The translations under genes were made by a program, and so were the position numbers. Below the pieces are notes generated by a model. The model saw nothing but the letters and a program-made list of their open reading frames with translations, was not told where the DNA came from and searched no databases. A DNA stretch of 11,205 nt, from contig CAJMLT010000044.1 in the NCBI GenBank assembly GCA_905214325.1, positions 1-11,205 on the forward strand. The letters are read 5' to 3'. Shown here in pieces: positions 1 through 6,714 of the stretch. Source of the stretch: an uncultured bacterium (GTDB taxonomy: Bacteria > Actinomycetota > Coriobacteriia > Coriobacteriales > Eggerthellaceae). The stretch's first letter is position 1, and every line of letters begins with the position of its first letter.

Positions 1-53
<53 letters not shown>

Positions 54-79
54 ATGTAGCGCTTCTTGCGCGAGTTAGT

Positions 80-108
80 ATCTTACCTTCTTCGTTACAT
101 AATTGCAA
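80..108 (-). promoter_or_regulatory. Sigma70-like promoter for the initiator tRNA gene
   Basis: On the minus strand TTGCAA (103-108) is followed after exactly 17 bases by TAAGAT (80-85), each four of six against consensus. The predicted start near base 73 leaves a leader of about 20 bases before the tRNA 5' end at 53. That leader contains a small hairpin, GCGC-TTCTT-GCGC in plus-strand reading, at 59-71. Short leaders removed by RNase P are normal for tRNA genes. The box matches are seen directly; promoter activity is inferred. Confidence 0.55.
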
Positions 109-114
109 CAGGTT

Positions 115-975
115 TTAACGAATTCCTTGGACACCGATACCGATCAGTCCCGGACCCGTATGCACCACCAACACGGGACTGATCTGCCCTTCGGACACTT
201 CTTCGTAATGCGGCAACCTCTCCTTCAGGCGCCCCAACACGTCAGCCGCCTCGACTTCCGCTGCTCCGTTGACAACGGCTATGTTGTAGCGGGAGAACTT
301 AGAAACGAACTTAACGGCCTGATCAAGTGCCTTTTTGAGCGATTGCTTACGACCTCTTGCTTTAGAAACCGTATAGTACACCCCGCGGTCGTTACAGCTG
401 ATGACGGGACGCATATCCAACAGCGATCCAACGCGATACGTCACCTCTCCTATGCGTCCACCCTGATGCAAATACTCCAGCGTATCCACGCAGAAAAACA
501 CCTTGGTATCCTCCACCGTTTGCACAAGAGTCTCTTCCAAGTCCTCGAACGCTACGCCCTGCTCGATCAGTCGCGCTGCACGCATCGCCGTCAAACCCGC
601 TCCCATGCCGATGTTCTTGGTGTCGATGACGATGGTCTCCAGTTCGCCCTCGAAGTCGCGCGCCACCGCACTCATCATCTCGTTCGTCGCCGACAAGCCA
701 CTCGAAATAGTGACGACGACCGCTTTTCGAAAACCATCGCCTAGCACCCTTTTGAAGACACACTTCACGGAATCGAGTGTCGGTGTGGAAGTCGTAGGTA
801 TTTCCTGATCGAAACGGTCATACACCTCCTGCGGGGTAATGGTGATCCGATCCAAATAGCTACCATCCCGATAGTTGACCAACAGAGGAACGGTATAGAT
901 ACCGTACGTGTCGACATAGTGCTTCGGCACATCGGTACAACTGTCGACGATGAGCGCAATTTCCCGATTCTGCAT
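115..975 (-). CDS. DegV family fatty-acid-binding protein (FakB-like)
   Basis: The 286-residue protein has the usual length of the DegV family. These are cytosolic two-domain proteins that hold a single fatty acid; in Gram-positives they present it to the kinase FakA so that exogenous fatty acids can enter phospholipid synthesis. Family landmarks in order are the N-terminal strand ending DSCTD (11-15), TTSTPT (61-66, the Thr/Ser loop that contacts the lipid carboxylate), SSGLS (91-95), IDTKNIGMGAGL (117-128), YLHQGGRIG (168-176), MRPVI (188-192) and the C-terminal HTGPGLIGIG (272-281). The start at 975 has GGAGG at 980-984, four bases upstream. The gene is divergent from a DUF1836 regulator, and its promoter region is covered by a long inverted repeat. 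No FakA gene is in the window, so which lipid it carries and whether it works as a FakB is inferred. Confidence 0.9.
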   Translation of the reverse strand: MQNREIALIVDSCTDVPKHYVDTYGIYTVPLLVNYRDGSYLDRITITPQEVYDRFDQEIPTTSTPTLDSVKCVFKRVLGDGFRKAVVVTISSGLSATNEMMSAVARDFEGELETIVIDTKNIGMGAGLTAMRAARLIEQGVAFEDLEETLVQTVEDTKVFFCVDTLEYLHQGGRIGEVTYRVGSLLDMRPVISCNDRGVYYTVSKARGRKQSLKKALDQAVKFVSKFSRYNIAVVNGAAEVEAADVLGRLKERLPHYEEVSEGQISPVLVVHTGPGLIGIGVQGIR

Positions 976-998
976 GAATCCTCCATAGGTAAAGTTAA

Positions 999-1039
999 AA
1001 ACTACATAATCTAGTATTGAAAACTAGATTATGTAATTT
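999..1039. repeat. Long inverted repeat, probable operator between degV and the DUF1836 gene
   Basis: TACATAATCTAGT (1003-1015) and ACTAGATTATGTA (1023-1035) are perfect 13-base inverted copies separated by a 7-base spacer. Past one mismatch (1002/1036) the arms extend three more pairs (999-1001 with 1037-1039), so 16 of 17 positions pair. The right arm overlaps the predicted -10 box of the degV promoter and the left arm covers about +6 to +18 of the predicted transcript. That placement suggests a repressor site on DNA. It is less likely to act as an RNA hairpin, because a transcript starting near 1021 would contain only one arm. The binding protein is unknown; the adjacent DUF1836 regulator is the obvious candidate. 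Confidence 0.75.
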
Positions 1040-1054
1040 GATATACCGTGTCAA
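1028..1054 (-). promoter_or_regulatory. Candidate sigma70-like promoter for the degV gene
   Basis: On the minus strand there is a perfect TTGACA (1049-1054), then 15 bases, then CATAAT (1028-1033, five of six). The spacer is shorter than the 17-base optimum, which would make the promoter weaker or more dependent on regulation. The predicted start is near 1021, giving a leader of about 45 bases. The -10 box lies inside the right arm of the inverted repeat. Confidence 0.5.
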
Positions 1055-1066
1055 GAAGTATGGAGA

Positions 1067-1095
1067 TTGACGCATAAAGGATTCATTGTTATTCT
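1067..1095 (+). promoter_or_regulatory. Candidate sigma70-like promoter for the DUF1836 gene
   Basis: TTGACG (1067-1072, five of six) and TATTCT (1090-1095, four of six) are separated by exactly 17 bases. The predicted start near 1102 gives a leader of about 40 bases before the ATG at 1142. Its -35 box lies only 12 bases from the -35 box of the divergent degV promoter, so the two promoters are back to back and could be co-regulated. Confidence 0.5.
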
Positions 1096-1141
1096 CTGAA
1101 ACATCCCTTTTTCCGACGATCGATCTAAGGAGAATCCCCCG

Positions 1142-1687
1142 ATGACAACCGTCGCCGAGCAAGCCTACGCACGTCACCTCACCGAATTCAAGCTGCCTCG
1201 TTACGACGAAATTCCCAAGATCGCTCTCTACATGGACCAGCTTCTCAGCTACCTCGAAGAAACGCTTCAGCCCCTCTATCAAGAAGGCGATAAAATCATC
1301 ACCTCATCGATGGTGAACAATTACGTGAAGCAGGGCATTCTTTCAGCGGCCACGTCGAAAAAATACAACCGCCATCACATCGCCTATCTCATCGTCATCT
1401 GCACTTTGAAACAGACGTTTTCCATCGCCGAGATCGAACACCTCATCACGTCGCAGATCAACAGCTTCGAAACCGACATCGCCTACGATTACTTCTGCTC
1501 CTCTTTCGAAGAAGCACTCCATGGCCTGTTCTCCGAAAAAAGCAGTCGCCCGAAAGGCCTGATCGGCACCCATAATGAGGGAGATTTCGAGCGTGATCTC
1601 GTGCTGGCATCAACGGCTGCCGTCGCCTACACGCTCTACATCAAAGCCAGCATCACCATCATCGAAAAACAGCGGGCGAACAGCTAG
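1142..1687 (+). CDS. DUF1836 family protein, probable MerR-like transcriptional regulator
   Basis: The 181-residue protein matches the DUF1836 layout. It has an N-terminal LPRYDEIPKIALYMDQLLSYL segment (18-38), a winged helix-turn-helix with IITSSMVNNYVKQGIL (52-67) followed by KKYNRHHIAYLIVICTLK (73-90), and a helical region from SIAEIEHLI onward. The C-terminal part (about 110-175) is probably all-helical, with a hydrophobic stretch ASTAAVAYTLYI near 156-167. The family includes B. subtilis YkrK, reported as a regulator of htpX; the exact role of this member is not known. The start has AAGGAG at 1127-1132, nine bases upstream. The gene is divergent from degV across an operator-like palindrome, so local control of degV is a reasonable hypothesis. 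It is followed by a good intrinsic terminator. Confidence 0.85.
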   Translation: MTTVAEQAYARHLTEFKLPRYDEIPKIALYMDQLLSYLEETLQPLYQEGDKIITSSMVNNYVKQGILSAATSKKYNRHHIAYLIVICTLKQTFSIAEIEHLITSQINSFETDIAYDYFCSSFEEALHGLFSEKSSRPKGLIGTHNEGDFERDLVLASTAAVAYTLYIKASITIIEKQRANS

Positions 1688-1709
1688 CAACTGCACTGAG
1701 CGCAACACG

Positions 1710-1744
1710 AAGGGCCGACCCACATTCCACGGATCGGCCCTTTT
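1710..1744 (+). terminator. Intrinsic terminator after the DUF1836 gene
   Basis: AAGGGCCGA (1710-1718) pairs perfectly with TCGGCCCTT (1734-1742), and the stem extends by two more G-C pairs past one mismatch. The T run 1741-1744 follows. On the minus strand the same hairpin is followed by TTCGTG, with no T run, so it should act mainly on plus-strand transcription. It starts 22 bases after the stop codon. Confidence 0.8.
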
Positions 1745-1792
1745 CATGACCTGCATCACACTCGTTCCGCAAAGCGAAACTATGCCGCAAAC

Positions 1793-1832
1793 AGCACGCG
1801 CCATGCGTTTTACACGCGCTTTGCGTCGTGCT
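1793..1832 (-). terminator. Possible weak terminator at the end of the men operon
   Basis: AGCACGCGC (1793-1801) and GCGTCGTGCT (1823-1832) can form a stem of nine pairs with one bulged base and a 21-base loop. It lies immediately downstream (minus strand) of the stop codon of the bactofilin-like gene. After the hairpin, minus-strand reading continues GTTTGCGG, so the U run is poor. It could be a weak or Rho-assisted terminator, or a chance hairpin. Confidence 0.3.
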
Positions 1833-1834
1833 CC

Positions 1835-3049
1835 TTAGGCTTGCGGCGGCTGCGGCGGCTGCTGTTGACCCCCGTCGAAGACCTGCTGCTGCGCCTCATT
1901 CGTACCCTGCGGGCGCATCTTCCGTGCCCGGCGGCTGATCAAAAACTTCTGACCGAAAAAGCCCGCCACGAAAATGGTGCACACCGTGGGAACGGCGATC
2001 GACATGTAAGGCAAAAACGTCGCCACCGTGAAAATGATCGTGCCGAGAACGCCGGCCCAGATGGGATTCATCTTCTTGAACAGGCGACAACCTATGATGG
2101 CACCCGCCAATGGAATGGCAAACAACCACACCGCCAGCATGACCAACGCCATCAATACCACGATGGGTATCGTGATCAGCGGGAACAGAAGGAGAAGAGC
2201 GACCACCGGAGCCAGGAAGAAGATAACGCACCCGGTGATGAGAATGGGTCCCAAACGCTCCTCGGTCATACGAGCGCCTTCCATGATGACTCCGCGCATG
2301 AGGAAGAAGAACAGCCCCACCAAAACGATGTGAGCCATCAGCGAATACAACATCTGGATACCCGTGACGTAGAGAGAAGAGGACTCGGCAACCGCAGCGG
2401 TATCAACGCTTTCCGACTTGGTAAGCTTCCCAACCTGGGCGGCCCCATCGATGTTCACCGTCGCGTTTTCGGGGACGGTCAATTCGCCCGTGATAACCGC
2501 ATCCTTGCCTATTTCGATCGTGCCCGCACTGATACGCACGTCGCCATCGAACGTAGCGTTGAGTACAACGGACGAACCCGCGAGCACGCCACCTACATAG
2601 TGGCCCTTCACCTGTATGTCGTTCGCCGCGATATACAGGCCCTTACCGCTTGTCGCCGGATCCAATGAAATGGAACTACCGGCCAACGTGAGGTTGTTGC
2701 CCACGGTAACCGCTGAAAGATCGATGCTGTAAGCAGCCATACGCAAACTGTCCGCGATCGTGGAATTCTTCATGATCAGGTTTTGGCCTGCGATCAAAGC
2801 ACTTCCGCTTCCATTGGCGCCCACCGACACTCTATCGGCATCAAACGATGATCCGGCCCAATACAGATCGTTTTTAACCTGCGTATCGGTAAGGCCCCTA
2901 TCGACGATGAAGGCATTACCGGTATAGCTATCGACATAGTTTTCCGATGACGAGCCCGCATCGAAAGCCGAATTGGAAGCGAATGCCGCTGCGGGAATAC
3001 ACAACGCCAACGCCAAAACGGCTATCAGGGCCACTAAACGTTTCTTCAT
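1835..3049 (-). CDS. Secreted or membrane-anchored bactofilin-like (polymer-forming) protein with C-terminal membrane domain
   Basis: The 404-residue protein starts with a clear signal peptide: basic MKKR, a hydrophobic core at 5-19, and an AFA-S cleavage site after residue 24. Residues about 60-210 are a run of short strands with repeating turns such as AGQN, VGNNLTLAGSS, GGVLAGSSVVLNATFDGDV and ITGELTVPENATV. This is typical of the right-handed beta-helix of bactofilins and the polymer-forming DUF583 family. Residues about 236-370 hold four to six hydrophobic helices (for example 238-251, 265-310, 311-320, 330-346, 350-367). A basic stretch, RRARKMRP, follows at 373-380, then a Gln/Pro-rich tail. 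The beta-helix should therefore face outside, with the tail probably cytoplasmic. AAGGAG at 3057-3062 lies seven bases before the ATG. It is 33 bases downstream of the menE-menC fusion and probably co-transcribed with it. A link to menaquinone is not evident; a role in envelope organisation is possible. Function is unproven. Confidence 0.8.
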   Translation of the reverse strand: MKKRLVALIAVLALALCIPAAAFASNSAFDAGSSSENYVDSYTGNAFIVDRGLTDTQVKNDLYWAGSSFDADRVSVGANGSGSALIAGQNLIMKNSTIADSLRMAAYSIDLSAVTVGNNLTLAGSSISLDPATSGKGLYIAANDIQVKGHYVGGVLAGSSVVLNATFDGDVRISAGTIEIGKDAVITGELTVPENATVNIDGAAQVGKLTKSESVDTAAVAESSSLYVTGIQMLYSLMAHIVLVGLFFFLMRGVIMEGARMTEERLGPILITGCVIFFLAPVVALLLLFPLITIPIVVLMALVMLAVWLFAIPLAGAIIGCRLFKKMNPIWAGVLGTIIFTVATFLPYMSIAVPTVCTIFVAGFFGQKFLISRRARKMRPQGTNEAQQQVFDGGQQQPPQPPQA

Positions 3050-3082
3050 GTTTTTTCTCCTTGGTTTCTTTTATCTCATCGT

Positions 3083-5797
3083 CTATTTCGCAACGCTTAT
3101 CACTTCGGTTTCTATACGCTTCAGATACTCTTTATCCAAAACGCATCCGAGTCCCGCCTCGTAACCGCTTTCGTTCAGGGTCAGCTCACCGGCATGCAGC
3201 ATCAGGGGTGGTAGGGCGCAATCCGCTCTGAAATAACAGCTCGAATCTGAAATGTCACCGGGCAAATCGATACCGGGCAACGTTTGAAACGCCGCATGCA
3301 TCCGCTTGGAAACACCCGTATCGAACATGCCGCCCATCCAAACACTCACGCCTCTCTCGTGCGCCCATGCACAGAAATCAAGCGTCGGCTGAATGCCACC
3401 GAACTTGGCGATCTTGACGGTATAGCACCGCAAGTTGTCCCTCTCCATAGCCTGCTCCATATCGGCTGCGGTCACCACCGATTCGTCCAGACAGATAGGC
3501 GTTTTGAGATAGTTCTGCAGCGAAGACAATCGATCGAGCAAGGGAAGCCTACCCTGCGAAGGAACGTAGGCGGGGTCGAGCGGCTCTTCGATACAGGTGA
3601 TATCGAGGGCATCGAGCTTATAGAGCGTATCCAGATGTTCCTCGGTGAAGCTTTGGTTCGCGTCGAGGCAGATCATGAGATCGGGATATTTCTCCCGCAC
3701 GGATTTCACCTTTTCCAGGGCGGATGTGGGGTCTATTTTGATCTTGACCCTTTTGTAACCCGCTTCGACAACACGATCGACAGCACGCATGGTGTCGTCG
3801 ACATCGGCGATACCCACCACCGCACCACCGGTGATCGGCTTCGACGGCAAGCCCCCGATCAAATCCCGCAACGGCTTTCCGACTATCTTGCCGTACAGGT
3901 CCCATATCGCCGGCTCAACCGCCGCCTTCGCCATCGGATAGACCGACAGCGCTGGAAACGTGGCAAGGGAGCGTGAAACCTCCGAAGGATGCAGATAGCG
4001 CTCGTTCATCACGACACGCGCGATAGGCCCCTTCACCGCTTCGTAATCCTGTTCTATCGTTTCGGGCAGATACCAGTTGGTGGTGAACGAAACACACTCG
4101 GCGATACCGGTGCGACCCGCCCAATCCTCAACCTCGACGAAGAACGACTCGCGCTCGCTCACTTCGCCCTTCGCGGTTTTGATGGGGGTGACGAAGGGCT
4201 GCTTCACGCGGAACAACGAAATGCTTTTGATGTCGATACGTCGGTCGTATATGCGCTTGAGCTCGACCCGATCCACCTTACCGATGCCGGTACGCGGAAA
4301 CTCGTCCATCACCAGAATATGCTTGGGATGATGCAAGTGCGACATATGAGGCTCGAGATATTCGTGGATGTTGCGAGCGAATTCCTGAGGGCAGGTGGCC
4401 GGACGTATCCCCGTATCTGCGGGATCGAGCCCCATTTCCCCGTGGTCACGGCTAATGGTCGCAGCGGAGTAATCAGCCTCCACGAACGCCACGGGGCGAT
4501 ACCCCCACGTTTCGTCCGCCGTTCCGAAAACGAAAGCATCCTTCACTCCCGGAATAGACAACAGCACATCGCGGATTTCGGCCGGATAGATGTTTTCGCC
4601 ACCCGAAATGATGAGATCTTCGGCACGCTCGAAGACGTGCAACAAGTCATCCCTATCCATCAACGCACGATCACCCGTGACGAAGAACTTATCGATGGTA
4701 TGCGCCGAACGGGCATTGAGATAACCCTTGAACACCCCCGGCCCCTTCACGTGCAGCTGACCGACACCCTGCTCATCAGGGCGCATGATGCGCACCTCGT
4801 AACCGGGCAGCAGATGAAGACCGCCGTCGAATCCCCGCGTCACGGGGGCACACGCGATCATGCTGGAGGTTTCGGTCATGCCGTAGCTGGCGTATACGTT
4901 GGCCTTGGCCCGCAAGGCCGCATGTATGGTTTTGTCGTTGAGCGCCGCACCGCCGAGCAGGATGCAGACGTACTGGGTGATGATGCGATCGCTGTCGGCA
5001 ACGATGAGATCCTGCAGAATCTTATCGACGACCGAAATATGGGTCACGCCGAAACTCAGCGCGTCGTTCAAGATGCGCGTCGGCTGGTAGCGCGTATAGA
5101 GTATGAAGGGATTTTCGTTGATGAGCGAACGCACCATAACCTGGAAGCCACCTATATGACACAGGGGCAAAACGAGCTGCCATATACCCTTGCGCGGTTT
5201 ATTGAGCGCGAAATTGGCCGCACGGGCGGCGCCGACTATCCCCTCCCACGTAAGAAGCGTCGCCTTCGGAGTACCCGACGATCCCGATGTGAACATGACG
5301 ATTCCGCCCTGCGCATCATCGAAATTCTCTTCACGGGCTTCAGCGTATGCCACGATCTGCAGCGCGGTCGCATCCATGGGAATCCCACCATCGGGTCGAC
5401 GCGCGATATCCATGGCGTCCATCCCCATCACGTCCATCATCAAACGCTTGATCTTCTGTTCGGTCAGCACCTCGATGTCATGTTGTCTCGTAGCGCTTTC
5501 CAGTTCGACCTTGCGCAACGTCCGTTCCTTTTCGGAGAGACGGGGATTGAGTACCGCAAGGGTGAATCCGCCGTAAGCGGCAGCCAGAATGAGAAACACG
5601 AATTCAGGCCCGTTGTACATATTGCAGACGACGTACTTTCCCTCGCCATAACCCCGGGCGTTCAATTCACGTGCGATCGCCGCTGCCGCAAAACGCGTCT
5701 GGCTATAGGAAAACGATACCGACCCCTCGTCTGACTGGGTATGGAAAAACGTCTTACTCCCCTTATGGCGAGCAAGACGGGCCAATGTGTGAATCAT
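3083..5797 (-). CDS. Fused o-succinylbenzoate--CoA ligase (MenE) / o-succinylbenzoate synthase (MenC)
   Basis: This 904-residue protein joins two consecutive menaquinone enzymes. Residues 1 to about 520 are an acyl-CoA synthetase of the ANL family: phosphate loop FTSGSSGTPK (169-178), YGMTET (305-310), VTGDR (373-377), ISGGENIYP (397-405) and the C-terminal catalytic-lysine motif GIGKVDR (Lys507). This half activates OSB to OSB-CoA. Residues about 521-904 are an enolase-superfamily OSB synthase: KIK (685-687, acid/base Lys), metal ligands Asp712 in CLDANQ, Glu737 in IEEP and Asp771 in LDES, and the second base Lys795 in VKIAKFGG. This half dehydrates SHCHC to OSB. Each half is about the length of the single enzyme and all key residues are present, so both activities are expected. 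There is almost no linker. The SD-like G-rich stretch lies at 5800-5809. It is separated from menB by 77 bases holding a terminator-like hairpin. Specificity rests on the operon context. Confidence 0.93.
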   Translation of the reverse strand: MIHTLARLARHKGSKTFFHTQSDEGSVSFSYSQTRFAAAAIARELNARGYGEGKYVVCNMYNGPEFVFLILAAAYGGFTLAVLNPRLSEKERTLRKVELESATRQHDIEVLTEQKIKRLMMDVMGMDAMDIARRPDGGIPMDATALQIVAYAEAREENFDDAQGGIVMFTSGSSGTPKATLLTWEGIVGAARAANFALNKPRKGIWQLVLPLCHIGGFQVMVRSLINENPFILYTRYQPTRILNDALSFGVTHISVVDKILQDLIVADSDRIITQYVCILLGGAALNDKTIHAALRAKANVYASYGMTETSSMIACAPVTRGFDGGLHLLPGYEVRIMRPDEQGVGQLHVKGPGVFKGYLNARSAHTIDKFFVTGDRALMDRDDLLHVFERAEDLIISGGENIYPAEIRDVLLSIPGVKDAFVFGTADETWGYRPVAFVEADYSAATISRDHGEMGLDPADTGIRPATCPQEFARNIHEYLEPHMSHLHHPKHILVMDEFPRTGIGKVDRVELKRIYDRRIDIKSISLFRVKQPFVTPIKTAKGEVSERESFFVEVEDWAGRTGIAECVSFTTNWYLPETIEQDYEAVKGPIARVVMNERYLHPSEVSRSLATFPALSVYPMAKAAVEPAIWDLYGKIVGKPLRDLIGGLPSKPITGGAVVGIADVDDTMRAVDRVVEAGYKRVKIKIDPTSALEKVKSVREKYPDLMICLDANQSFTEEHLDTLYKLDALDITCIEEPLDPAYVPSQGRLPLLDRLSSLQNYLKTPICLDESVVTAADMEQAMERDNLRCYTVKIAKFGGIQPTLDFCAWAHERGVSVWMGGMFDTGVSKRMHAAFQTLPGIDLPGDISDSSCYFRADCALPPLMLHAGELTLNESGYEAGLGCVLDKEYLKRIETEVISVAK

Positions 5798-5822
5798 AGC
5801 CCCTCCCTCATTTCATCCCTCG

Positions 5823-5854
5823 AAAAAAACGAGCTCACCGCAACCGATGAGCTC
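5823..5854 (-). terminator. Terminator-like hairpin with U7 tract between menB and the menE-menC fusion
   Basis: Read on the minus strand, GAGCTCA (5848-5854) pairs perfectly with TGAGCTC (5831-5837) across a 10-base loop. One G and then seven T residues (5823-5829) follow. It begins 20 bases after the menB stop codon and ends 25 bases before the menE-menC start. The stem is short (7 pairs), so partial read-through is likely. I see no room for a promoter between the hairpin and the next gene, so that gene probably depends on read-through or on a promoter inside menB. Confidence 0.7.
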
Positions 5855-5874
5855 CCCGATATATCATGGACCCC

Positions 5875-6714
5875 CTACGGAAACTTGGGGAATTGTTCGA
5901 AATCGGGATCACGATGTTGCTTGAAGGCATCGCGCCCTTCCATGGCTTCATCGGTTGTGTAGTAGAGCAGCGTCGCATCACCGGCGAACTGCTGCAGTCC
6001 CGCCAAGCCGTCGGTATCGGCGTTGAAAGACGCCTTCAAGAAGCGCAGGGCCGTCGGGGAAAGCTTGAGCATCTCCCGTGCCCAATCGACACATTCCGCT
6101 TCAAGCTCATCGAAGGGAACCACCTTGTTGACCAACCCCATATCCAAAGCTTCCCGAGCCGAATACTGACGGCACAGAAACCAAATCTCGCGGGCCTTCT
6201 TATGCCCCACGATGCGGGCGAGATACCCTGCTCCGTAACCGGCATCGAAGCTACCGACACGCGGGCCGGTCTGACCGAATTTGGCCGTATCGGCGGCAAG
6301 GGATAGGTCGCAGAGGATATGGAGAACATGCCCTCCACCGATCGCATAACCGTTGACCATGGCGATGACGGGCTTGGGGACCACCCGGATCAAACGCTGC
6401 AGATCGAGCACGTTGAGACGCGGAATGTTATCCTCTCCCACATAGCCGCCTTTGCCACGTTTCGCCTGGTCTCCACCGGAACAGAACGCCTCGTCTTCGT
6501 GGCGACCCCCGTGGTTGACCCCCGTCAGGATGATGACCCCGATGGAAGCATCATCACGGGCGATGGTGAAAGCGTCATAGAGTTCATTGACCGTAAGAGG
6601 CGTGAAAGCATTGCGCCGTTCGGGGCGATTGATGCTGATTTTCGCGATGCCGTCCATGGTTTCATAGACGACTTCACGGTATTCCTTACCCTTTTTCCAA
6701 GCGAATGCACTCAT
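5875..6714 (-). CDS. menB: 1,4-dihydroxy-2-naphthoyl-CoA synthase (MenB)
   Basis: The 279-residue protein is a crotonase-fold DHNA-CoA synthase, which closes the second ring of naphthoquinone from OSB-CoA. Landmarks are SINRPERRNAF (27-37), the CSGGDQ oxyanion loop (78-83), GYAIGGGH (122-129), the MenB signature QTGPRVGSFDAGYG (148-161), and the C-terminal TDEAMEGRDAFKQHR segment (254-268) that folds over the active site. The Gly in QTG marks a type I enzyme, the class that uses bound bicarbonate as the catalytic base; the Mycobacterium type has Asp at this place. The start at 6714 has AAGGA (6720-6724) five bases upstream and begins at the normal family N-terminus. A longer in-frame reading to 6804 would add 30 non-homologous residues. 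The start overlaps the end of menH by 29 bases, implying coupled translation. Confidence 0.96.
   Translation of the reverse strand: MSAFAWKKGKEYREVVYETMDGIAKISINRPERRNAFTPLTVNELYDAFTIARDDASIGVIILTGVNHGGRHEDEAFCSGGDQAKRGKGGYVGEDNIPRLNVLDLQRLIRVVPKPVIAMVNGYAIGGGHVLHILCDLSLAADTAKFGQTGPRVGSFDAGYGAGYLARIVGHKKAREIWFLCRQYSAREALDMGLVNKVVPFDELEAECVDWAREMLKLSPTALRFLKASFNADTDGLAGLQQFAGDATLLYYTTDEAMEGRDAFKQHRDPDFEQFPKFP

Noticed and set aside
103..744. A 213-codon open frame on the plus strand opposite degV
   Set aside because: It overlaps a clear DegV protein and the tRNA promoter and has no convincing start signal.
999..1039. The long inverted repeat as an intrinsic terminator
   Set aside because: It lies between divergent genes where no transcript should end, is AT-rich, and has no GC-rich stem; operator function fits better.
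1841..2668. A 275-codon open frame on the plus strand opposite the bactofilin-like gene
   Set aside because: The translation is an Arg/His/Gln-rich string with no recognisable fold, while the minus strand has a signal peptide, beta-helix and membrane helices with a good Shine-Dalgarno.
3989..5734. A 581-codon open frame on the plus strand opposite the menE-menC gene
   Set aside because: It is entirely antisense to a protein with all catalytic motifs of two enzymes. Its translation is rich in His, Arg and Gly with no domain or signal, typical of a shadow frame in GC-rich DNA.
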